From assembly GCF_015319165.1 (NCBI RefSeq), contig NZ_JADIVZ010000001.1, positions 186,001-250,000 of the forward strand: DNA of 64,000 nucleotides, read 5' to 3'. The notes beneath the pieces were generated by a model. That model was given only the letters and a program-made list of their open reading frames with translations. It searched no databases and had not been told where the DNA came from. Of this stretch, positions 53,403 through 62,021 are shown piece after piece. Both the position numbers and the translations under genes were made by a program. Numbering within the stretch: the stretch's first letter is position 1; each line of letters opens with the position of its first letter. This DNA is from Nocardioides acrostichi. GTDB lineage: Bacteria > Actinomycetota > Actinomycetes > Propionibacteriales > Nocardioidaceae.

Positions 53403-53489
53403 TTCACGACCCCTCGAGGGACGATTCACGACCCCTCGAGGGACGATTCACGACCCCTCGGGGGACGATTCACGACCCCTCGCGGGTCA
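53403..53489 (-). repeat. 22-bp tandem repeat array after pepN
   Basis: Four copies beginning at 53403, 53425, 53447 and 53469 share the core TTCACGACCCCTCG with exact 22-bp period. Read on the minus strand they match the glmU-side array at all but about one base per unit. The array starts at the pepN stop codon (TGACCCGCGAGGGGTCG), as the other starts at the glmU stop. Confidence 0.93.
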
Positions 53490-55919
53490 GGCGGGGAGGT
53501 CGTCGAGGTGGTCGTTCCAGAGTCGGGCGAGCACGGAGGGCACCTGATCCGACTCCAGGGAGTCGGCGAGTCGATGGCGCTGGGCCGTGCTCAGCTGCAC
53601 CCCCGGGAAGGCGCGGCCCACGACGAGGGAGAAGCCCTGCCCCCGGCGTCCGACGATGGCCGGCGCCTGCTCGAGGTAGGCGTCGACGTAGGGCGAGCAG
53701 AGGTCGGGGCGCTCGGCGTCCCAGAGCCCCGAGGCCAGGGCCTCGAAGAGGCGGTTCGAGACCTCGGGTGAGGCCATCTCCTCCCACGCCGAGGACTTCG
53801 CCTCGGCCGTGGGGCGCGCGGCGCGGGCGCGGGCGGCGCCGAGATCCCCGGCGAAGGAGCCGTCGGCGGCACGCTCGGCCTCGAGAGCCGAGTCGTCCAG
53901 CGCGTCGAGTCGCGCCAGCCGCACGACGACCGCCCAGCGCAACGACGGGTCCAGGTCGACCTCGTCGGCGCGACCGGCGGCGAGCCAGGCGCGCAGCAGG
54001 TCGACGTCGCGGGTGGTCGAGGCGAGACCGCGTACCAGGGCGTGTGCCACCTCCGGCTCGGGGCGGCGGTGCTCCGGACCACTCGCCAGGCCCTCGACGC
54101 ACGCGGCCGCGACCAGGTCGCCGACGTCGGCGGCACGGACGGCCGGCGCGCGCCGGGCACGCACCCACCCCAGGGTCCGGTCGAGCACGGTCGTCACCAG
54201 CGCCGGGTGCGTCTCCCGGGCCAGGTGACGGCCTACCAGTGCGAGGTAGTCGTCGAGGTCGAGGGCACCCGTGCGCACGTCGTCGAAGGCGCGGGCCCAG
54301 AGCACCGAGCGGGTGACGGGGTCGGCGAACCACGACAACCGCCGGGCCACCACACCGGCGGAGACCGCGTCCAGCCGCAGTCGCGCGAACGTCTCGCCCA
54401 AGGCGTTCGGCACGACGACCAACCCACGCCACTCGGCGAGCGGGACGGGCTCGGCGTCGACGTCGACGAGGCGTCGGGCCACCTCGACGCCGCGCGCGTC
54501 GTAGGCCGCCACGGTGAACCGGTGCGGCCGGTCGCCCTCGCGCACGAGCACGGGTACGCCGTCCTCGCCCCGCTGCACCGAGATGGTGTCGAAACCCGGA
54601 CGGCGCAGCCAGGCCTCGGCCCACGCCGCGACATCGCGCTCGGAGGCGGCGTCGAGGGAGCCGACGAGATCGTCGAGCGAGGCGTTGTCGAAGCGGTGTC
54701 GGGTGAGGTGGGCGTTGACCCCGGCGAGGAAGGCGTCGTCACCGAGCCAGGTGACCAGCTGGCGGAGGCAGGAGTTGCCCTTGGCGTAGGAGATCGAGTC
54801 GAAGTTGCCGAAGGCCGCGTCGACGTCGGGCACGTCGTCGGGCAGGGGGGCGACGGGGTGGGTGGAGCGGCGCAGGTCGGCGTCGTAGGCGCCGGGCTTG
54901 CGCGAGGCCTCGTGGGCCACGAGGGTGTGCGCGAAGCCGGCGCCGGCTCCGGCGACGCGGTAGCCCATGTAGTCGGCGAAGGACTCGTTGAGCCAGGTGT
55001 CCTCCCACCAGCGCATGGTCACGAGGTTGCCGAACCACATGTGCGCCATCTCGTGGGCGATGATCGTGGCGCGGCGGGTGCGCTGGTCGTCGGTGACGCG
55101 GCCGCGGGGGAGCAGTTCGTCGCGATAGGTCACACAGCCCGGCGTCTCCATCGCTCCCCAGTTGTGCCCGGGCCCGAAGAGCTGGTCGTAGGAGTCGAAG
55201 GGGTAGGGCTCGTCGAAGATCTCGGCGTAGTGGTCGTAGCAGTCGACCGTCGTGTGCTTGAGCTCCTCGATGTCGCGGTCGAGCTCGGCGGCCAGCGAGG
55301 CACGCGCGTGCCAGCCGAACGGAAGCCCCGCGTGCTCCCAGGTCACCGAGTGCCACGGGCCGGCACAGACCACGAGCAGCGAGGGGCAGATGCGCGGGGT
55401 GGTGGCGAAGGCCCAGCGGCCCGGCTCCTGCGAGAGAACCCGCCCGTTGCCGATCACGGTCCAGGCCTCGGGGGCACTGACCGACACCGACACCTCTGCC
55501 TTGAGGTCGGGCTGGTCGAAGCACGCGAAGACCCGCTGGGCGATGTCGAGTGAGAGGTAGGCGCTGACATAGGTCTCGCCGTCGGCCGGGTCGGTCATCC
55601 GGTGCATGCCGTCGCCGTCGCTGACGTAGGGCACCGAGGCGGTGACCTCGACCCGCACCGGGACGCCGGTGGGCAGCCCCGTGAGGTGGAGGCGCCGCCC
55701 GTCGTAGGACGCCGGCACCTCGGCGCCGTCGACGAGCACGACGAGGTCGGTGGCATCGGTGAGCTCGAGAAAGGTGTCGGGGGAGTCGGTCGTGAACGTC
55801 ACGACCGTCCGGCACCCGAACGTGGCGCCGGCGTGGTCGCGCAGGTCGAGGTCGATCTCGTAGGACTCCACCTCGAGGGCGGCGGCCCGGGCGCGGGCCT
55901 CGGCGAGCGTCAGGGACAT
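53487..55919 (-). CDS. pepN: Aminopeptidase N (M1 metallopeptidase)
   Basis: An 810-residue M1 peptidase: substrate exopeptidase loop as GAMETPGCVTYRD (about residue 256) and zinc site HEMAHMWFGNLVTMRWWEDTWLNESFADYMGY (H-E-x-x-H-x18-E, about residue 290), followed by YAKGNSCLRQLVTWLG with the catalytic-tyrosine region. The long C-terminal ERAP1-like domain makes it slightly shorter than the mycobacterial enzyme of about 860 residues. It removes N-terminal residues from peptides in the cytoplasm. A TACGGT box (plus-strand ACCGTA, 55926-55931) lies 6 bp before the ATG, so a leaderless message is likely. Confidence 0.95.
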   Translation of the reverse strand: MSLTLAEARARAAALEVESYEIDLDLRDHAGATFGCRTVVTFTTDSPDTFLELTDATDLVVLVDGAEVPASYDGRRLHLTGLPTGVPVRVEVTASVPYVSDGDGMHRMTDPADGETYVSAYLSLDIAQRVFACFDQPDLKAEVSVSVSAPEAWTVIGNGRVLSQEPGRWAFATTPRICPSLLVVCAGPWHSVTWEHAGLPFGWHARASLAAELDRDIEELKHTTVDCYDHYAEIFDEPYPFDSYDQLFGPGHNWGAMETPGCVTYRDELLPRGRVTDDQRTRRATIIAHEMAHMWFGNLVTMRWWEDTWLNESFADYMGYRVAGAGAGFAHTLVAHEASRKPGAYDADLRRSTHPVAPLPDDVPDVDAAFGNFDSISYAKGNSCLRQLVTWLGDDAFLAGVNAHLTRHRFDNASLDDLVGSLDAASERDVAAWAEAWLRRPGFDTISVQRGEDGVPVLVREGDRPHRFTVAAYDARGVEVARRLVDVDAEPVPLAEWRGLVVVPNALGETFARLRLDAVSAGVVARRLSWFADPVTRSVLWARAFDDVRTGALDLDDYLALVGRHLARETHPALVTTVLDRTLGWVRARRAPAVRAADVGDLVAAACVEGLASGPEHRRPEPEVAHALVRGLASTTRDVDLLRAWLAAGRADEVDLDPSLRWAVVVRLARLDALDDSALEAERAADGSFAGDLGAARARAARPTAEAKSSAWEEMASPEVSNRLFEALASGLWDAERPDLCSPYVDAYLEQAPAIVGRRGQGFSLVVGRAFPGVQLSTAQRHRLADSLESDQVPSVLARLWNDHLDDLPA

Positions 55920-55991
55920 GGGCCCACCGTAGGCGGGCCGGCCAGACCGACCGAGACCGACCGAGGATTGGCCCGCCCGGCCCGCCCGGGG

Positions 55992-56042
55992 CTAGCATCG
56001 TCAGGTTGCCTCGGCGAGGGAGCCGGCCCGAGGGCCGGCTCC
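55992..56042 (+). promoter_or_regulatory. rplY promoter and leader hairpin
   Basis: TAGCAT at 55992-55997 is a plausible -10. It is followed by a perfect stem GGAGCCGGCCC (56019-56029) and GGGCCGGCTCC (56032-56042), about 150 nt before the rplY start. A structured leader on a ribosomal protein gene may be a feedback site; no conserved leader family can be assigned by eye. Confidence 0.5.
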
Positions 56043-56189
56043 GTGATCGACAGGGTGGCTGCCGCTGCGCCGCGCCCCGTCGTCCCGTGCCCGAGCAGCC
56101 ACCGACCTGAACGAACCAGACCGGCTCCCAACGGCGCCGAACGGCTTCGTTCCCCGCACGTACCCGAGCCAGCATCCGAGGAGTTCCCC

Positions 56190-56870
56190 ATGGCCGCCGA
56201 GAAGATCCGCGCCGAGATCCGCACCGAGTTCGGCAAGGGCGCCGCCCGCCGCATCCGTCGCGAGGACAAGATCCCCGCTGTCGTCTACGGCCATGGTGCC
56301 GAGCCGCGCCACCTGACCCTGCCCGGCCACGACACCATGATGGCGATCAAGCACGGCGGTTCGAACGCCCTGCTCGACCTCGACATCGACGGCGAGGCGC
56401 AGCTCGCGCTCACCAAGGACGTGCAGGTCGACCCGATCCGCCGGGTCATCGAGCACGTCGACCTGATCGCGGTCAAGCGCGGCGAGAAGGTCACCGTCGA
56501 CGTCGAGATCCACGTCGTGGGCGAGGCCGCCGCCGAGACCCTGGTCGTCACCGAGAACGCCGTCGTCTCCGTCGAGGCCGAGGCCACTCACATCCCCGAG
56601 TCCTTCGAGGTCTCCGTCGAGGGCGCCGAGGCCGGCACCCTCGTCTACGCCTCCGAGCTCACCCTGCCCTCGGGCGTGGAGCTGCTCTCCGACCCCGAGC
56701 TCCTGCTCGTCAACGTCACGCAGCAGCAGAGCCAGGAGGAGCTCGACGCCGAGCTCGAGGCCGCCGAGGAAGAGGCCGGCATCGAGCACGAGGAGAGCGA
56801 CGAGGAGGCTGCCGAGGGCGACGCCGCCGAGGGCGACGCCGCTGCGGCCGAGGGCTCCGACGACGAGTGA
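56190..56870 (+). CDS. rplY: 50S ribosomal protein L25 (CTC form)
   Basis: A 226-residue L25/Ctc protein: 5S rRNA-binding N-domain ([64 protein letters not shown]), a TL5-like beta domain ([13 protein letters not shown] to LLLVNVTQ) and an acidic Glu/Ala-rich tail of about 55 residues. It binds 5S rRNA in the large subunit. CCGAGGAGTTCCCC is the ribosome site. Its stop overlaps the pth GTG. Confidence 0.96.
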   Translation: MAAEKIRAEIRTEFGKGAARRIRREDKIPAVVYGHGAEPRHLTLPGHDTMMAIKHGGSNALLDLDIDGEAQLALTKDVQVDPIRRVIEHVDLIAVKRGEKVTVDVEIHVVGEAAAETLVVTENAVVSVEAEATHIPESFEVSVEGAEAGTLVYASELTLPSGVELLSDPELLLVNVTQQQSQEELDAELEAAEEEAGIEHEESDEEAAEGDAAEGDAAAAEGSDDE

Positions 56871-57457
56871 CCGCACCCGTCTGGCTGGTGGTGGGGCTCG
56901 GCAACCCGGGCCCCACCTACGCCGGCCACCGGCACAACATCGGCTACCTGGTGGCCGACGAGTTGGCGTCTCGCGCCGGCTCGGCGTTCCGGGCCCACAA
57001 GTCCGGTCGTGCCGAGGTCGTCGAGACTCGGCTCGGCCCCGTCGGCCCTGAGGCACCGCGGGTGGTGCTGGCCCGACCGCGCTGCTACATGAACGAGAGC
57101 GGTGGGCCGGTCAAGGCGCTCACCACTTTCTACAAGGTGGCCCCCGAGTTCGTCGTGGCGGTCCACGACGAGCTCGACATCGACTTCGACACGATGCGGG
57201 TCAAGCTCGGCGGCGGCGACAACGGCCACAACGGCCTGAAGTCGATGCGCTCCTCGCTCGGCACCGGCGACTTCCACCGGGTGCGAGTCGGCATCGGCCG
57301 GCCTCCGGGCCGGCAGGAGGTGGCCGACTTCGTGCTGTCGAACTTCTCCGGCACCGAGCGCAAGACGCTGCCCTTCGTCGTCGACACCGCCGCCGACGCC
57401 GTCGAGTCACTCGTGACCCAGGGCCTGGAGCGCACCCAGCAGCGGTTCAACTCCTGA
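56867..57457 (+). CDS. pth: Peptidyl-tRNA hydrolase
   Basis: The 196-residue protein has [28 protein letters not shown] with catalytic His, [47 protein letters not shown] and [14 protein letters not shown], all canonical for Pth. It frees tRNA from peptidyl-tRNA released by ribosomes. It is coupled to rplY by a 4-bp overlap, the conserved bacterial arrangement. A short CCCCT/AGGGG stem after the gene near 57502-57516 may help termination. Confidence 0.97.
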   Translation: MTAPVWLVVGLGNPGPTYAGHRHNIGYLVADELASRAGSAFRAHKSGRAEVVETRLGPVGPEAPRVVLARPRCYMNESGGPVKALTTFYKVAPEFVVAVHDELDIDFDTMRVKLGGGDNGHNGLKSMRSSLGTGDFHRVRVGIGRPPGRQEVADFVLSNFSGTERKTLPFVVDTAADAVESLVTQGLERTQQRFNS

Positions 57458-57678
57458 CGACACCCGAGCACCCGAGAACCCGCTCCGGTCTCCCTCGGTG
57501 CCCCTCTCGAAGGGGGTTCAATCATCGGTGATCGGGCGGTCCGGACCGGCTTCGGTGAAGTGTGGGCGCAAGTAAAGTTGCTGGGGTACTCTCTCCTCGC
57601 TCTGCACCGTTCTCGGACCGCCTCGGCACATCCCGCCCCTCGGCGTCGTCCGCCTGCTCCAGTGAGGACTCGAACCAC

Positions 57679-60639
57679 ATGGGGATCGGCCACCACCCGC
57701 GTCGTGCTCAGCGCACGACCCGGCGTCACACCCTGCGCACGCCGGCGTTCCTGACCAGCCACCGGTTCTGGCGCGTGCCCCTCGTCGGCACCGTCGCGGG
57801 CATGCTCGTCATCGTCGGCACCACGGCCCAGGCCTCCCCGGAGCGGCTGCTCCAGTCGGTGAGCGTGCAGCTCGACGACGGCGGCGCGATCTCGGGCATC
57901 GACAGCACCACCGTCCACGCGGGATCCACCGGTGGCAGCACCGACTCGACCGCGCTGGACCCCTCGAAGACCGCCGACCAGCTGCCCGTGCGGGTGCTGA
58001 CGTCGTGGCAGCTCGGCGACAAGGCCGGCACCGACCTCTCCGACATCGAGGGCAAGAGCGGCCGGGTGACGGTACAGGTGACGGTGCAGAACACCACCGT
58101 GCGCCCGCAGAAGCTCGAGTACGACACCCCCGGAGCCCAGAAGTCGGCCTACGCCCTGGTCGGCGCGCCGCTCACCGTCATCGCCTCGGCGGGCGTGGGC
58201 GACAACGGCCTGGCCCAGGTCATCACCGACGGCGACGACGGCGACGCCGTGACCAACGGCCTCCTCAGCAGCGACTCCTCCGGCGACGCCCAGGTGCAGT
58301 GGGCCGCGCTGCTCGCGCCGCCGCGGCTCGCGCCCACGGCCACGTTCACCCTGGTCGAGGACACCACCTCCTTCCAGGTTCCCGCCATCGACATCTCGGT
58401 GCAGCCCGGCCTGGTCACCGACGCCTCCGTGCAGCAGCTGCTCACCTCGGCGTTCGACGGAGACAGCGCCTCGACACTGGCGCTGGAGACCCGCACGATC
58501 GATCTCCTCGGCGACGTCAACCGGGTGCTGGCGCAAGCCGGCGGAGCGCTGGGCGACGTGCAGCAGAGCCTCTCCGGCACCGCCTCCAGCCTGGGGCAGC
58601 AGACCATCAGCGACCTCAACGGCTCGCTGTCGTCGGTCACCAGCTCGCTCCAGAGCGTGTCGGGCAGCATCGACTCCCTCGACGGTGAGATCGGCAGCGA
58701 GCTGAACTCCACCACGAGCACCCTGACCGGCCAGCTCGGCGACACCCTCGACTCCGTGCGAGTGCTGCTCGGTGACCCGTCGTCGCAGAAGCCACCGAAG
58801 GACGCCAAGAACCGCACCTGCACCTCCGAGAACCTGCCCGGCTACCCGGACAAGATGCAGGACAAGCTCAGCATCTACCAGCAGATCCTCCAGGTGCAGA
58901 CCCGTCTCAAGGCGTTGCGCGGCTCCTCGCACGCCTGCGCGGACGTCGTGGCCGAGGGCCTGCTCAAGAGCATCGGCACCAGCGACGTGACCGCCTGCCC
59001 CATGGCCGACGACCCCGACGCTCCGCGCACCACGGTGACCTGCGCCATCCACCGTGCCCAGAGCGACCTCGAGACCCAGGCGCAGGGCCTGGGCGCGTTC
59101 AAGTCCGGCCTGTTGAGTCTCTACAACAGCCCCGAGCTCACCGAGCTCGCGACCGACGTGGCCGCGCTGCGCACGAGCGTGCTCGACGCCAAGACGACCG
59201 CCGCCGATCTCAAGCCGGGCAACGGTCACGACGACGACACCAGCCTCACCGAGCTGATCACCAGCCTGTTGACGCTCAACACCCAGCTGTTCGCGGTGCA
59301 GGGCAACCTCCAGAAGATCGACTTCGGGGCCGCCGCGAAGGTGGTGAGCAGCGTCGAGCAGATCAAGCGGATCGCCGATCAGCAGGTCGCAGCGCTCAAC
59401 GGCCTGCTCTCGGCCGACGCCTTGAGCGCCTCGAGTGGGCGGGTGGCGGGCCTCCTCACGACGCTGTGCACCGACGTGCCGAACAGCACCAGCGACGCCT
59501 CGGTGCAGACCTACCTCGACCAGGCCACGTCCACCTGCAAGGACGCCACCCAGGCCGTCGCGGGCCTGACCGGTGACGTGACGGCGGCCAAGCAGGCCCT
59601 CACCACCAGCCGCGACCAGTGGCAGGCCGTCCAGACCGCGGCCTCGGCCCCGCTCGACGACGACGGCAGGCCGATCGACATCGGCGGCCTGGTCGGCGGG
59701 CTCAACGCTCTCGACGGCGTGGGCACGACCGTCCAGCAGATCCAGAGCTCGGTGAGCCAGGTGCTGACCCTGCTCGGTGGAGACAAGGTCAACGGCAAGG
59801 TGAAGGGTCTGGTCGACCAGATCGACGCCCTCTACGACCCCACCATCGACCAGACGCCCGACCCGAACGACCCGGACGCCCCCGCGGTGAAGTGCCCGGT
59901 CGTGTTCGACCCGCCGAATCCCGACGAGACGACCGAACCGGCGTTGAACCAGGTGCGTCGGGCATTGCTCAACGTGCAGTGTCTCCAAGACACCGTCGGC
60001 GGCCAGTTCGACGCCGGTTTCGAGGGCCTGCTCGACTCCTTCGCGGGTTTCGACACCCAGCTCGGGACGCGCATCGGCCAGGCCGACGCCGCACGGCAGA
60101 ACGCCGAGGACAACGTGCGTGCCCTGACCACGGGCCTCGGCCGGGCGATCGTGCAGACGGGCCGCTCGGTGAAGTTCCAGACGCGTGGCTCGGTCAAGCG
60201 CAGCCGCGCCTCGATCGACCGCGGTGAGACCACCTTCACCACCAAGCTCGGCAAGAGCGTCGACACCGTCATCGACAACATCGGCACGACCGTCGGCGCG
60301 GCGACCCGCGACCTCGACGGCGCGAACCAGCAGTTGCGCGCAGACCTCCAGTCGGTGCTGATCGACCTCGGTGACCCGAGCAAGGGCGACACCGGTCTCC
60401 TGGGTGCCCTGCGTTCCAACGCCACGGCCACCGAGGGCGCCACCACGAGCATCGTCGATGCCAACGGTCGCGCCTCGAGCTTCGCTGCGGTCCGCACGGC
60501 GGCCCTCGGCGACGTGTACCTCCAGCGCGAGCAGCTCAAGCAGGCGCTCACGATCCAGCAGGAGTTGCCCGCCTTCGGCATCGATGTCGCTCCCGAGGAC
60601 ACCGTACTGACCGTCTACTCCTTCCACCTCGGAGGCTGA
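57679..60639 (+). CDS. Large secreted helical protein of unknown function
   Basis: A 986-residue protein with a basic N-terminus, a hydrophobic segment (VPLVGTVAGMLVIVG) and TTAQA-SPE, a likely signal cleavage site. The remainder has no other membrane helix: a beta-rich domain (SVSVQLDDGGAISGI to FQVPAIDISVQPG), then long predicted coiled coils such as LSGTASSLGQQTISDLNGSLSSVTSSLQ and late repeats of heptad type, with scattered cysteine pairs. No family recognised. ATG 57679 is preferred to GTG 57562 because a -10-like TACTCT lies at 57587-57592, inside the longer frame. Five bp downstream lies a lipoprotein gene. Confidence 0.72.
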   Translation: MGIGHHPRRAQRTTRRHTLRTPAFLTSHRFWRVPLVGTVAGMLVIVGTTAQASPERLLQSVSVQLDDGGAISGIDSTTVHAGSTGGSTDSTALDPSKTADQLPVRVLTSWQLGDKAGTDLSDIEGKSGRVTVQVTVQNTTVRPQKLEYDTPGAQKSAYALVGAPLTVIASAGVGDNGLAQVITDGDDGDAVTNGLLSSDSSGDAQVQWAALLAPPRLAPTATFTLVEDTTSFQVPAIDISVQPGLVTDASVQQLLTSAFDGDSASTLALETRTIDLLGDVNRVLAQAGGALGDVQQSLSGTASSLGQQTISDLNGSLSSVTSSLQSVSGSIDSLDGEIGSELNSTTSTLTGQLGDTLDSVRVLLGDPSSQKPPKDAKNRTCTSENLPGYPDKMQDKLSIYQQILQVQTRLKALRGSSHACADVVAEGLLKSIGTSDVTACPMADDPDAPRTTVTCAIHRAQSDLETQAQGLGAFKSGLLSLYNSPELTELATDVAALRTSVLDAKTTAADLKPGNGHDDDTSLTELITSLLTLNTQLFAVQGNLQKIDFGAAAKVVSSVEQIKRIADQQVAALNGLLSADALSASSGRVAGLLTTLCTDVPNSTSDASVQTYLDQATSTCKDATQAVAGLTGDVTAAKQALTTSRDQWQAVQTAASAPLDDDGRPIDIGGLVGGLNALDGVGTTVQQIQSSVSQVLTLLGGDKVNGKVKGLVDQIDALYDPTIDQTPDPNDPDAPAVKCPVVFDPPNPDETTEPALNQVRRALLNVQCLQDTVGGQFDAGFEGLLDSFAGFDTQLGTRIGQADAARQNAEDNVRALTTGLGRAIVQTGRSVKFQTRGSVKRSRASIDRGETTFTTKLGKSVDTVIDNIGTTVGAATRDLDGANQQLRADLQSVLIDLGDPSKGDTGLLGALRSNATATEGATTSIVDANGRASSFAAVRTAALGDVYLQREQLKQALTIQQELPAFGIDVAPEDTVLTVYSFHLGG

Positions 60640-60643
60640 CCCG

Positions 60644-61963
60644 ATGCGCATCGCCCTCACCGGTGCGGCCCTGGCGCTGGCCCTGACCGCTGCGGCCTGC
60701 TCGTCGTCCTCCAGCGACGACGAGAAGCCGTCGTCCACTGGGGCGCAGGCCGGCCAGCCCGCGGCCGTCGCGCTCGCCGTCGAGACCGACGGCGCCGGTG
60801 ACGGCGCGAGCCTCGAGCCGAGCATCGGGGTGGTGCTCACCCTCAGCTCACGCCCGGGGCAGGGTGAGGACTGGCGGCTGGGCGCCGCGGGCGCCCAGGT
60901 CGCGGCCTATCGCCTCGGCCTCGGCGGCACTCCGGTGACCCTCGACGTCGTCGACGACGGCGGCACCAGCCGCGGCGCGTCGAAGGCCGTCTCGCAGCTC
61001 GTCGACGACGGTGTGTCGGGCATCGTGGTGGCCTCCGAGGGCGATCACCTAGAGCGCGCGCTCGCCAACGCCTCGCGGGCCGGCGTGCCGGTGCTGCTCC
61101 CGTACGCCGAGCTGGGTTCGCTGCCCAGCGGGGTCTGGGAGACCGGACCCTCGCAGTCGGGCGTGGCTCGGGCGCTCGTGGCGGCGATGAAGGACGCCGG
61201 CGACTCCGCCCCGTTCGTCATCCGCGCCGACGACGAGAACCTGCCGGGGGTCGGGTCGGCCGATGTCGCCGTCTACCGCAAGGGCAAGGGCGGCGCCGTG
61301 GTCAAGCAGGCCGTCGCCGCGGTCCGCCGGGGTTCCGCCGACTCCGTGGTCGTCACCGGATCGGCGTCCTCGCTGGCCGCCGTGGTCAGCCGGCTGGCCG
61401 GTACCGGTCAAGACGTTCCCGTCTACCTCGACCACTCGGCGCTCTCGGCGTTCTTCGCCCGCGATCTCGTCGACGACTCCGGCACGCTGCTCAGCGGTCT
61501 GACCAGTGCGGGGGCCGACGCGGCCGACACCACCACCCTGCAGCGCAGCGACCGCGGCGACGCGGCCAGCGCCTTCTTCGCCGCACTGCGGCTGGCGGCG
61601 GGCGATCCCGACCTCAAGGATCTGCTCGGCAGCGGTCCCTTCTCCGACGTCGCGGCCGACGCCGACACCGCCAGCCACGACGCCGTGATCGCACTGGTGC
61701 GCGCGGTCCAGGCGGCCAGGTCGACCGACCCGGCCAAGGTGTCCGACGCCCTCGGCGGGCTGACCCTGGACTCCTCCGACGGTCTCGCCGGCCCGGCGCT
61801 CGACTTCTCCTCGATTCACGCCCTGGCCGGCTCCGACGTCGTTACGCTGGTCTCCACGACGCAAGATCCCGGCGTCCGACCGACCAGTCCCGACAACGCC
61901 CCACGCTTCTACTGGTTCTCCAGCACGGCCGACGGCGCTGCCTCGCAGACCACGGACGGGTGA
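60644..61963 (+). CDS. Solute-binding lipoprotein, type I periplasmic-binding fold
   Basis: A 439-residue protein with a lipoprotein signal (LTGAALALALTAAAC, lipobox TAAAC) and a LivK-like binding domain: IGVVLTLSSRPGQGEDWRLGAAGAQVAAYRLG, VTLDVVDDGGTSRGA, VSGIVVASEGDHLERALANASRAGVPVLLP and PVYLDHSALSAFFARD. No permease or ATPase genes are adjacent, so it is more likely a ligand sensor or carrier for its neighbours than an ABC importer subunit. It begins 4 bp after the secreted protein gene and is followed by a Ser/Thr kinase gene. Confidence 0.82.
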   Translation: MRIALTGAALALALTAAACSSSSSDDEKPSSTGAQAGQPAAVALAVETDGAGDGASLEPSIGVVLTLSSRPGQGEDWRLGAAGAQVAAYRLGLGGTPVTLDVVDDGGTSRGASKAVSQLVDDGVSGIVVASEGDHLERALANASRAGVPVLLPYAELGSLPSGVWETGPSQSGVARALVAAMKDAGDSAPFVIRADDENLPGVGSADVAVYRKGKGGAVVKQAVAAVRRGSADSVVVTGSASSLAAVVSRLAGTGQDVPVYLDHSALSAFFARDLVDDSGTLLSGLTSAGADAADTTTLQRSDRGDAASAFFAALRLAAGDPDLKDLLGSGPFSDVAADADTASHDAVIALVRAVQAARSTDPAKVSDALGGLTLDSSDGLAGPALDFSSIHALAGSDVVTLVSTTQDPGVRPTSPDNAPRFYWFSSTADGAASQTTDG

Positions 61964-62021
61964 GCGCGCCGCCTGATCGAGGGGCGCGCTGCGGTGGATC
62001 CCACTCGGGCACGGAGGTGAG

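Noticed and set aside
56019..56042. Intrinsic terminator upstream of rplY
   Set aside because: It lies downstream of a plausible -10 for rplY with no T-tract, so a leader structure is the better reading.
57130..60840. Open frame of over 1,200 codons on the minus strand
   Set aside because: It spans pth, the secreted protein gene and the start of the lipoprotein gene on the other strand, and its composition (His/Arg/Gly-rich, no motifs) is that of a shadow frame.
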